Assembly: GCA_030267965.1 (NCBI GenBank)
Contig: BRYA01000679.1
Location: forward strand, 1-64,000
Length of the DNA: 64,000 bases
DNA from: Triparma columacea
Lineage: Eukaryota; Sar; Bolidophyceae; Parmales; Triparmaceae
Direction: 5' to 3'
A model generated the notes under the pieces. That model saw only the letters and a list, made by a program, of their open reading frames with translations. It made no database searches and was not told where the DNA came from. Position 1 is the first letter of the stretch. Each line of letters starts with the position of its first letter. Positions 21,957 to 30,687 of this stretch are shown one piece after another. The translations under genes were made by a program, and so were the position numbers.

Positions 21957-23986
21957 CTACCCAAGGAAGGTTTGCTGGCTAAACAGGGACAGCGTTATGT
22001 TGCTGAGGAAGGCGGGGGTGCTCTTCATCCCAGTCAGGTAATGGATACTCTCGGGGTCGTTTTTCTGGCACCACTTTGCAAACTCGGTCTCGAGAAGTTC
22101 GTAGCATGTGTTGTCGGAAGAGGTGGAGGTGTTGGTAAAAAGGAGGTGGTCCCCCTCTTTCTCTGCGTACATTGATCGTAGCTTGATATTGCCGGTATTT
22201 GGGACAATGTCAACCTTGTAACCTGTCAGTTTGTAAACGGCTTCGCGATAGAGGGCTGTCTGCTTCTGGAATCCCATTTTGAGTCTTTGGTTCATCTTCT
22301 CGTAGTCTATCGAAGATTTCGATACTTTTGAGGGCGTCTTGGAAGGCGTCGGTAGGGGTGTCGAAGCCCTGGAAGAAGACCTCATAGTCGCGATTTCTGC
22401 CTCCAGCCTCTCCTTCTCCCCCTCAAGCTCCTCTAACATGGTCTTATACTTCTTTGCGATTGCTTCCTGTAAGGGGTTCTTTGACAGGTGGAGGATCCTG
22501 GTCTTCTCGCTGTTGTACGCTCCCTTCCCCATCATGATTTCGGCTTTGTCTGCCCTCTCCTCTGCCTTTTCCTTGAGGTCCCTTTGCCGTTCCATCTCCT
22601 TCTTCAACTTGTAAAACTTGTCCGTGACACTTCCTAGCTTTTCCCTTTCCTCCTCCAACTCCGAGGTTATGCTTTTATTTCTGTCCTCGGCCGTTTTGAT
22701 TTGGGTGCGAAGGGCTTGAACCGTCGGGCCTTCGGCAGAGTTCACCTCGCCAGTAGGAGCCTTATTGTCGCCTTCTCTCGACTCATACGTTGACATGAGG
22801 CCCGTGAGGGAGTTGTTCTCCATCTTTACCTGTCTTAGCTCTGTTTTTGTGGTGTTAAGCTCTTTTTCTATTTTGGAGCTCTCAATCTTGTTCGCCCTCA
22901 GCTCCTGGTCCTTCTCAGAGAGCTGGGACTCAATTAGCTCAAGGTCCCTCAGCAATTTCTTCGCCTTGCCCCTCTCCTGCAGCAACAAGTCCTCTTTCTG
23001 CAACAGAATTCTCTTCCCCTGCTCGATCCTCCTCACTATACCCGAAACTTCCTGGGGCATGTGCGATGAGGGTGATGATGAATCTGAAGAAAACTCAACA
23101 GACCCCAGCGCCTCCTCAATGTCCCGACGCCAGGACGCCCATATCTTCTTCGTCTCTTCGACCTCCCCTGCGTCGGACCTCAGACGGGCAACCTCCGTCT
23201 CGAGCGACTTGAGGCGCTCGTTCGCATGAGTGAGCGTCGCAGACAGGTGAGTCAAGGTGGTCGTCTTGGACTTTAGCTCAGCATTTTCCCTCGTTAGCGT
23301 GCGGACACTTCGTTCTAGCTTAGTTATTTGAACTCGACATTTTGCTTCCTCCACGGAAGATGCGGGGGGTGGAGAAGGGAGGGACGAAGAGACTAGGGGC
23401 TTCATATCAATGGGCTCAGGCTTTGGAGATAAACACGAAGCAGGGGACGACTCCAGAAGTTCTTTCAGTTTCTTATTCTCCTGTAACGGGCGCACGCGAG
23501 CGGGGGGGGGGGTTAAGCGGGGTATTATGACCAAGATGAGATTTACACCGACAGTGGACAAACTCATGAACTCACCTCCTTCTGCGCATCCAAAAGCGCC
23601 TCAACGGCATCAATTTTACCAGCTTCGACTCTCGTAGACTCAAGACCCGCTTGTCGCTCTTCTAACTCAGCGATGCGCGTCATAAGAGAAGTATTCTCAG
23701 CGATTGCCGCATCTCTCTCTGCCTTGCATGACGAAAGGATCTTCTCTGATGATGATTTTGTCATCTCGAGCATATCTAGAGCGGAAATTGATGTTAAGGC
23801 CAAACAATAGGGTTAGTTTGGAGAGAACGTCATACATGGTAGGCGAAAATGGTCTCCACCGTCTCGCTTTCCTTCCACCTTACCCTTCAAATCATCATTC
23901 TCGGCTTGTAATTCGCTGTTTGCATTCGTGAGCCTCTTCTCCAATTCCGATGGACCAGATAATTCAGTGCGTTGACGCTTGGACAT
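21957..23986 (-). CDS. MAD1: Spindle assembly checkpoint protein MAD1
   Basis: MAD1 recruits MAD2 to unattached kinetochores. Three exons (23986-23884, 23775-23576, 23480-21957) give 608 residues with consistent phases. Most of the protein is coiled coil. Near residue 440, RILHLSKNPLQEA matches the MAD2-interaction motif of animal MAD1 (VLHMSLNP). The C-terminal globular domain is clear: RLKMGFQKQTALYREAVYKL, then TGYKVDIVPN, LRSMYAEKEGDHLLF, and the final STPAFLSNITLSLFSQQTF. Slightly shorter than human MAD1 (about 720 aa), with the loss in the coiled coil. The start codon is only 76 bp from that of the divergent secreted-protein gene. Confidence 0.93.
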
Positions 23987-24062
23987 TAAAAAAGAAGAGG
24001 GAAAAAAAAAATTGTTTCTGAAGTTCATTAGGCTGGCCATTTTGTTTTCAATTTTGAAGTCG

Positions 24063-27032
24063 ATGTTGCTAAGGCTCGCCTTGACGCTTTCTCTTATACT
24101 TGTTTCCGGGGCAAGCCCGTCAAGAAGTATCGTGGGTATCTTGACCCCGCAGGGCATTAGGGTTGGACCTCTTTCCTCCTCTGATCTCCCGTTTGGAACA
24201 AATTTAAATGGGATAGAAGACGGTACCGATGACAACGTGGGCAAGATTCCGGTGACAAATTCCTCGCTTGCGAACACCATTAGGCACTACCACTTCTCCT
24301 CCTCCCTTCCTGTCCTTCCCTCCACCGTCCTTGTCGCATCTGGCCGAGCAGTTGTGGGGAAGGGTGACGATGCTGTGACGCTATATCCATGTGGTGGTGT
24401 TGAGGGAGGCGACTCGATTTGGTTGGGAACAGCTTACTCTTACGCTTCTAAAGTTTGGGTGGCTGGAATCAGGAAAAAGTTTGAGGGCGAGAAGGAGAAA
24501 AACCCTGGGTGCACGGTGGTCGTAAATAGAAAGTGGAGGGGACATAATGGGGACGACAACTACACTCTGGAGGACGTCCAGTGGTACAAGATAAAGGGAG
24601 GGGGGAGGGGTGTTGAGTTCAAGGATTTTGGACGCGATGGCAATGGCGATAGTGATGGTGGTAACGGTGGTGTGAGATTGGATGCGAGGCAATTAGTGGA
24701 GGAAGGGATAGGGGCTAGTGTATTGGATGTTGAGCTCAACGGAACATTGGCCGGGAGCTGGGGAAGAGGAGTTATTACCCTCGTGGGGATCAAGGAGGAC
24801 AATGGAAAGAAGAAGGATCAAGGTGCGACAGCGTATACGGCGACGTACACGACGGATTATGGAGACGTGGAAATGTTGGCCACGGACGGGGAGGCAAGGT
24901 TGGGGGTGATGGGAAGGGAGGGAAGGATGCCAGGCGGTGTCACCGTGGCAGGGGATGGAGGCGTGAAAATCAGGGACCAGGTTGGGAAAGACGTTTTGAG
25001 TACAACGGAGGATGCCCTCGTAATTGAATCGAATAGGACTGTGTTTGGCGATGCAAGCGCGGTTGTAGAGGGGAAGCAGCTCACTATTGAGGGGGAGGAA
25101 AAGTTGACAATAAAGGGCGGGAAAGTCGAGGTGGTAGCTGGGGTTCTGGAGCTGAAAAGCCACGATGGAGACATTAGCGAAGAAGATGTTGCCGAAATTT
25201 ACTCAGAGGTGGCGATAAAAATGGGGGGAAAGGGGGAGACAAGATTGTGGTCTGATGGATGGGTTGAGGTACAAGGATTAGGCGGCGTCTCCATCAACGG
25301 GAACGCTCTCAGGGTAAATAGCGAGGGGTTGGAGAGCGGGGGGTTGAAAACAAACTCAACTATGACATACTTGGAAGGGAAATTTGTGGTTGGAGGCGAG
25401 GACGAGGTTCTCGTGAAGACTGGGGGCGGTCTGGAGGTTGAAGGGAAGGATGGAGGCCTGGCCGGAAAGGTTACTCTTGAGGGCGTGGGCGGGGGTATCA
25501 CAATCTTCAACGAAATGGACCCAGAGCTCGTAATGAGTAGCCCGAACAGAACAAGCGGAATCTTGAGCTTCCGCAATTCTGACGACGGGGAAGAGAAGGG
25601 GAGGTTGGAGTTCTGGCAGGGCGGGGAAGCTGGGATTAGGAATGTGGGGGGAAAGAGGGACGGGAATGAGGAGGACGCATCGAAGTTCATGGTCGTTTTG
25701 GGCGGTAAGGAGAGGGTTAGGGTTGACGAAAAGGGGAGAGTCGGATTCGGGGAGGGGGCAAAGGAAGGCGATTTGAAGGCTGCACTACACATTAGGGATG
25801 GAGGAGGAAAAATCAAAAAAACACTCGACGACGTTGCCGTCCTGGTGGAGGGGAAGAAGGGCAATGTCGTGGGCATGATTGGGGAGGGAGGGAGGAAAGG
25901 GCATGTCAATGGTATCGTGCTTGGGGAGACTGGAGGGAAGGGGAAACCAGACTTCTGGGTCGTCAGTCAGAGAAGTGGTGAAGGAAAAGACAGGTTTGAA
26001 TCGAGTTCCCTTATTATTGGACACACTGACGACGAAAAAGATATCAAGGACGGTGGACTGGACAGACTTGACTTCCTGGAAGTTGGAGTCGCCATGTCCA
26101 AAGGTGGAAACGTGGGGATAGGAGTAGATAAACCCCAAGGAGCAAAACTTGTCGTCGGGGGTGAGGTTGGAGCTGCAAGGTATCTAGTATACAGTGATAA
26201 GAAGTTTATCCAGAGCAAAACCGCCCAAAAGGCAAGCGACTCCTTTGCCGCAATAAGAAATCTTGCTGTTTACAAGTGCCAGTACGACAATTCGCTTGAC
26301 GGGGCAAAGGCCTGGAGGGGAATGGGATCTGCAGTGGAGTATTGTCTCGTCGCCCAGGAGGTGGAAAAGGTCGATAAATTGATTGTGCAGGATGGGGCAG
26401 ATGGGGAGAAACTTATCAAGGTCAACGGAGTTCTAGCCCTGTTGGTAGGTGGGCTGCAAGAAGTTGCAAGTGGCGTAGAGGAAACTGTTGCATTGCTAGA
26501 TAAGCTAGATGGAGAAGTTGAGGTTAGTAAGGAGGATATCGCCAAGAGCAACCAGCATATTAAAAAGTTGGATGACGGACTGGAGGAGGTGACGAGTAAA
26601 GCCGAAGGACACAATCAACTCCTCGGCGAGGTCAAGGGAGAGGTCGAGGCCGTCAAAGAGGAAGTCCACAAGCTTAAGGCCGAGGCGGCCAAAGATGCCG
26701 CACTGAGGGGTGGCCTTGACGAGACCGTTGCGGGTTTCGTCAACTTGCTCGCACTGACCAATCAGAGACTAGAAGAACTGAGCGGTCAAGTTGCCAAGCT
26801 GCAGGATGAGGCGAAGGCCCGGGGAAGAGAGAAGGGTTCGGTTGGCCAAGATGAGGCGGATAAAGCCTTCTTCCTCGAAGAGGTTAACAGAAGGCAAATA
26901 GAATTCTTGGAATCTCAGGACATTCCAGTCAAAGACGCCCAGTTGAAAACGCTTAGAGTGAAGTGGAGGAATGAGGCGTACGAGGCGGTCAAGCAGAGGA
27001 GACAAGACATGAAATTCTTCGAGTCACAGTGA
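24063..27032 (+). CDS. Secreted beta-rich protein with peptidase S74-type intramolecular chaperone domain and coiled coil
   Basis: Single-exon gene, 989 residues. MLLRLALTLSLILVSGASPS is a clear signal peptide, which fixes the ATG. Residues ~270-700 are Gly- and Val-rich with short alternating beta-type segments and no Cys clusters, resembling the beta-helical shaft of tail fibres and adhesins. The stretch NVGIGVDKP, then RYLVYSDKKFIQSK, YKCQYDN and GSAVEYCLVAQEVEKVD is typical of the peptidase S74 / chaperone-of-endosialidase (ICA) domain, which trimerises phage tailspikes and then cuts itself off; eukaryotic MYRF uses it too. The catalytic serine would be the Ser of YSDKK. A coiled coil (about residues 795-930) follows. 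Likely a cell-surface or wall fibre; role inferred. Confidence 0.75.
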   Translation: MLLRLALTLSLILVSGASPSRSIVGILTPQGIRVGPLSSSDLPFGTNLNGIEDGTDDNVGKIPVTNSSLANTIRHYHFSSSLPVLPSTVLVASGRAVVGKGDDAVTLYPCGGVEGGDSIWLGTAYSYASKVWVAGIRKKFEGEKEKNPGCTVVVNRKWRGHNGDDNYTLEDVQWYKIKGGGRGVEFKDFGRDGNGDSDGGNGGVRLDARQLVEEGIGASVLDVELNGTLAGSWGRGVITLVGIKEDNGKKKDQGATAYTATYTTDYGDVEMLATDGEARLGVMGREGRMPGGVTVAGDGGVKIRDQVGKDVLSTTEDALVIESNRTVFGDASAVVEGKQLTIEGEEKLTIKGGKVEVVAGVLELKSHDGDISEEDVAEIYSEVAIKMGGKGETRLWSDGWVEVQGLGGVSINGNALRVNSEGLESGGLKTNSTMTYLEGKFVVGGEDEVLVKTGGGLEVEGKDGGLAGKVTLEGVGGGITIFNEMDPELVMSSPNRTSGILSFRNSDDGEEKGRLEFWQGGEAGIRNVGGKRDGNEEDASKFMVVLGGKERVRVDEKGRVGFGEGAKEGDLKAALHIRDGGGKIKKTLDDVAVLVEGKKGNVVGMIGEGGRKGHVNGIVLGETGGKGKPDFWVVSQRSGEGKDRFESSSLIIGHTDDEKDIKDGGLDRLDFLEVGVAMSKGGNVGIGVDKPQGAKLVVGGEVGAARYLVYSDKKFIQSKTAQKASDSFAAIRNLAVYKCQYDNSLDGAKAWRGMGSAVEYCLVAQEVEKVDKLIVQDGADGEKLIKVNGVLALLVGGLQEVASGVEETVALLDKLDGEVEVSKEDIAKSNQHIKKLDDGLEEVTSKAEGHNQLLGEVKGEVEAVKEEVHKLKAEAAKDAALRGGLDETVAGFVNLLALTNQRLEELSGQVAKLQDEAKARGREKGSVGQDEADKAFFLEEVNRRQIEFLESQDIPVKDAQLKTLRVKWRNEAYEAVKQRRQDMKFFESQ

Positions 27033-27122
27033 CAGTAATAAAATTTAAAAGTTCGTCGTCACAGAGTGATGTGTCTGGTGCACGAAATTAGCTTATTTAG
27101 CAGTAAGGAAGCCCATTGCACA

Positions 27123-30100
27123 TTAATACGACATCTTAGTTGGAGGTGGTCTGCTGGGTTTGTGATCGTAGTTATAATTGGTTTGGAATCGCCCTTCCCC
27201 GGCCCTAGCCACCTTCCCCTTGCCTAGCCCCACGACGTGTTTCCCTTTTCCCACGCCATATTCGAGCCCTGCCCTACCCATGGGTTGCTCGAGGAACCTC
27301 GTGTAATCGTCGATTGTGAATGGGCAGGAAGGGGTGCGATCTAGATAAAGTAGCTCGTAAAAACGCTTTGCGTCGGGGTGACTGTTAGCCGTTTTCTCAG
27401 CGGGATTGGCGTATGGGACTATAACTAAAGCGCCTGGGTTGGCATACTCGAGCACGCACTTTAAGCATGGGGATTCCAGGTATCTCTTAAGCTCCTCCTC
27501 GCCCAGATCTAAAGTTGGCATCACAAAGGTTTGGAAGCCGCTAGAGATTACGTACAAGTGTCCGGGACGAACATGCTCTCGGGTGAGCGGGAGGGATGCA
27601 TCGGAGAGGGCCTGAGGCCAGAATAAATCCCGTTTCGGTCGCCCCCTCCAAACTCTTGGGTCCCAGTCCCCGATCCCATCCCCAACCTCCCCTTCCCAGT
27701 TGACCTCTGAAAGGCTGATGAAAACGGGCCGCAAAATCTTCATCAACCTTCCTACGCCTCCGACCATCCACTCCCTTCCCCCCCTTCCCTCGGGATTATC
27801 CTTCAACAACACACTCTTCTCGCCTGCCATGCAAAGATCCGGCAGGACATTGGTGAGATGGGATGCGTCAGCGTGAGATTGGTATCTAGTGAAGAAGTTG
27901 CCTGCCTGTTTTCTGATCAGTTTCCTCTTCTCGTCTTCCGTTCTTTCTCTGCCCCTTGATCTTTCCATGGTCGCGTTGATGAACGTCCACATAATCATCT
28001 CCGCTCTCATGCCCTTGACCCACTTCTCGTCACCCTTCGCGGCTTCGAATTGCCTATTGCAAACGTTCATCCACCTCATACCTTCCTCGTCCGTGTAAAT
28101 TAGGGTGACCTGGGCCACCATTTTCCCGTTGAGCGACCTGGCGAGAGTTCCGAAGGTGGATTTGTAGAACTCGAGTTCGACACTGAACGTGTCATCTGGG
28201 TACATCCTTGGGGTATGGAAGGCTGCAGGTTCGTGGGTCGATGGCGGACGAGGAGGTCTGCCGTCTTCGTACTGTTCCAAGCTTGGAGTGGTGGTCATCA
28301 TAGTGAATTCTAGCTCGGGAGGAATCGAAGAGTCCACCCCAGGACCAACAATTTTCTTCACATTGAGTGCTCTGCTAACTCTGACCCTGCAGACGACGTC
28401 AGTCCATACACGCTCCTCCCCCTTGTACCCCTCACCCACCCCGACAGCTCGAATCCAACCATTGCATTTCTTAAGGTACAAGCGAGCTAATTCTAACTCC
28501 TTGGCGGAGATGAGGGAAGGAAGGGAACTTGCGTGAACGAGAATGTCCGCTCCCCCTAGGACGCTGGTCAGAAAGCATGCAAATTTGACACTCTCCGACA
28601 CTTTCTTCCCCAACCTCGGGTCTCCCACGAGGCGCTCAACAGTAGCGTTCGCCTTGTCGCAGTCCACCACCTTGAGTTGCTGGATAGAACAGGGCATAAT
28701 CACATCTTCGAAATCTGAAATACTAATTACTTGCTTGCCGCCTACGACGTTGATATCGTTGAGAGTCGCCACGATGACAAAGTCACCCGGCTGCACAGCC
28801 CCAAGGGGTGGTGGGGAGGAGATGAAGACGTGAACTCTGTGCGGGAGAGTCGGAATCGTTTGCATATTCGGGGCCACTAAATACCTTCTATGCGGCTCGA
28901 AGAGGTCGGTCCTGTCTGTTTTGCCTGTTTCTTCTTCTGTGTCGTCGAAGCTGTCGTTATAATCGTTCCAGTCTCTCCTCTTCTTCTTCTTCTTCGCGGC
29001 ATAATCGTACGGAAGGTCTGCATAATGGTTGCAAAACACGCAACTCCACCCACCCTTCTCGCAAAAATTGTAAGGGTTTAAGAACCCCATGCAATCGGTA
29101 CACCTTACATAACGCATCCCCCTCTCTAGCTCAACCGGCGCTGGGTCTGTTATGTGGTAAGGAGAGAAGGTGAGCCTGAGAGGGAGAGGAATGTTGGAGG
29201 AATCCATCGTTGGATAAGTTGTGTAAAGCGAGGAGATCAGTGTGAGATCATGGTCGCTGTCAGCGACCTTTTTAGTATCTGAAGTCTCCTCCGGTTGCGA
29301 TTGCGCCTGCGATTGCGCCTGCGATTGCGCCTGCGATTTAGACTGCGAATCAGCCAGTGGGTCGGCCTGCAGATCGGCCTGCGGATCGGCCTGCATACTG
29401 CGCTGTGAGAGAACTATAGGAGTCACAGGTTCGACGATCTCCTTCCTCTCCATGCCACCTTTGAAAATGCCAACTTTAGAACCAGGCATCCATGCTTTTC
29501 TTTCTGACGGTTCTTTCTGCACTGTCACTGTCGGCGTTTGCTTTGTCTTCTCTCTTTTCATCTCCGCGGACTGACTGCCTTCGGGGCCTTCAAAGAATTT
29601 GCGGGATGTAGAAATAGGAGTGGGTTGAATTGTAGTATTAGGGGGAAGAGAGGGAGGAGGGAGGGAAGGGGGCGGCAGTGGAGGGGGGGCGGCGTGGAGA
29701 GGAGGGAGTGCCGGTGGGGCTTTGGCGACGGCAAGCGCGGATTTATCGCAAACGGGGACTGTGGAAGCCGGCTTTTCCAACCTCGATTCAGAAAGACGAA
29801 TCACTTTGTGGGTGGTCGCAACCGGGGTGGGCTGAATTAGGTTGGATCGGAAGGGCGGAGGTGATGGTGGGGCTTGAGGTGGAGGTGGAGGTGGAGGTGC
29901 TTCTAATGGGGCTGTGTCGATAGTGAGTACAGGCCTTTCGCGAATAGGGCTTGTCGACAATGGCTTTGTCTCCCCAGCTTCAGAAGGAGGGTCCACCATT
30001 TTGTGGGAAGTTACAACAGGGGTGGGCTGAATCGGGTTAGATCGAAGAAGCGGGGGGGGGGGCATCGACAATGTAGGCGGTGGTACAGCTCGTGTCGGAG

Positions 30101-30479
30101 CTTTCCTCTCAAAGGGAGGTGGAGGAATGAGCCCAGATTCGAGAGGACGCTCCTCACCAGCTTTCTTCTCCTCGCTCTTAACATCGCCTTTAGAGCCAAA
30201 CTTTCCACCAAGCTCCGTCTTCTTCTTGTAAACGGAGACACCTGCGCCCCGGTCTCCCTCCTTTACAGCCTCCTCTCCTTTTACCGCGCTCCCTAACTTT
30301 GTCTCTGTAGGTTCCTTCAGTTTTGCTACATTGTTTTTGAAAACAAAGGGGGGAGGGGGCATCATCCCCACGCGCCTCTTCGTGGTTTGGATATTCCCGG
30401 CCGGGACCTTGCGGCCAGAACGTATAGGCGAGAAAGGAGCAGGGGGGAGGGAGTATGAGGAGGACGGTGGAGGAGACAT
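27123..30479 (-). CDS. Sec24-like COPII coat subunit
   Basis: COPII coats bud vesicles from the ER; Sec24 selects cargo. One exon, 1118 residues. A ~420-residue Pro-rich N-terminus (PPPP runs, and a QADPQADLQADPLADSQ / SQAQSQAQSQ repeat) is followed by the zinc finger RYVRCTDCMGFLNPYN with its second Cys pair in WSCVFCNHYADLPYDY. The trunk, beta-sandwich and helical regions follow with low but recognisable similarity (FYKSTFGTLARSLNGKMVAQ). A gelsolin-like segment runs from RDLFWPQALSDASLPLTREH to HLYVISSGFQTFVMP. A Gly/Lys-rich C-terminal tail is extra. Sec24 is preferred over Sec23 for the Pro-rich N-terminus and the gelsolin segment, but the protein is divergent. Confidence 0.8.
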   Translation of the reverse strand: MSPPPSSSYSLPPAPFSPIRSGRKVPAGNIQTTKRRVGMMPPPPFVFKNNVAKLKEPTETKLGSAVKGEEAVKEGDRGAGVSVYKKKTELGGKFGSKGDVKSEEKKAGEERPLESGLIPPPPFERKAPTRAVPPPTLSMPPPPLLRSNPIQPTPVVTSHKMVDPPSEAGETKPLSTSPIRERPVLTIDTAPLEAPPPPPPPQAPPSPPPFRSNLIQPTPVATTHKVIRLSESRLEKPASTVPVCDKSALAVAKAPPALPPLHAAPPPLPPPSLPPPSLPPNTTIQPTPISTSRKFFEGPEGSQSAEMKREKTKQTPTVTVQKEPSERKAWMPGSKVGIFKGGMERKEIVEPVTPIVLSQRSMQADPQADLQADPLADSQSKSQAQSQAQSQAQSQPEETSDTKKVADSDHDLTLISSLYTTYPTMDSSNIPLPLRLTFSPYHITDPAPVELERGMRYVRCTDCMGFLNPYNFCEKGGWSCVFCNHYADLPYDYAAKKKKKRRDWNDYNDSFDDTEEETGKTDRTDLFEPHRRYLVAPNMQTIPTLPHRVHVFISSPPPLGAVQPGDFVIVATLNDINVVGGKQVISISDFEDVIMPCSIQQLKVVDCDKANATVERLVGDPRLGKKVSESVKFACFLTSVLGGADILVHASSLPSLISAKELELARLYLKKCNGWIRAVGVGEGYKGEERVWTDVVCRVRVSRALNVKKIVGPGVDSSIPPELEFTMMTTTPSLEQYEDGRPPRPPSTHEPAAFHTPRMYPDDTFSVELEFYKSTFGTLARSLNGKMVAQVTLIYTDEEGMRWMNVCNRQFEAAKGDEKWVKGMRAEMIMWTFINATMERSRGRERTEDEKRKLIRKQAGNFFTRYQSHADASHLTNVLPDLCMAGEKSVLLKDNPEGRGGREWMVGGVGRLMKILRPVFISLSEVNWEGEVGDGIGDWDPRVWRGRPKRDLFWPQALSDASLPLTREHVRPGHLYVISSGFQTFVMPTLDLGEEELKRYLESPCLKCVLEYANPGALVIVPYANPAEKTANSHPDAKRFYELLYLDRTPSCPFTIDDYTRFLEQPMGRAGLEYGVGKGKHVVGLGKGKVARAGEGRFQTNYNYDHKPSRPPPTKMSY

Positions 30480-30549
30480 TCGGGGGAGAGGTTGAGTAAA
30501 ACTGAAAGGAGGGACACGGGAAGAAGATGAAAACGAAAACCCGCCGAAT

Positions 30550-30592
30550 GTATATATATATAAATTGTATTATATATGTATTGTATATAATA
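30550..30592. repeat. TA-rich microsatellite in a divergent promoter
   Basis: Short (TA)n and TATATA blocks between the Sec24-like and LarC-like genes. It may supply TATA-type elements for either gene; nothing more specific can be read. Confidence 0.5.
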
Positions 30593-30687
30593 ACCCTCAC
30601 TCGGGCAAGGTCAGGCTCAAACCAACTGCCTCTGCTCCACAGAGGCAAAAAACCAAAAAAACTCACTCACCTTCTCCACATTTTGAG

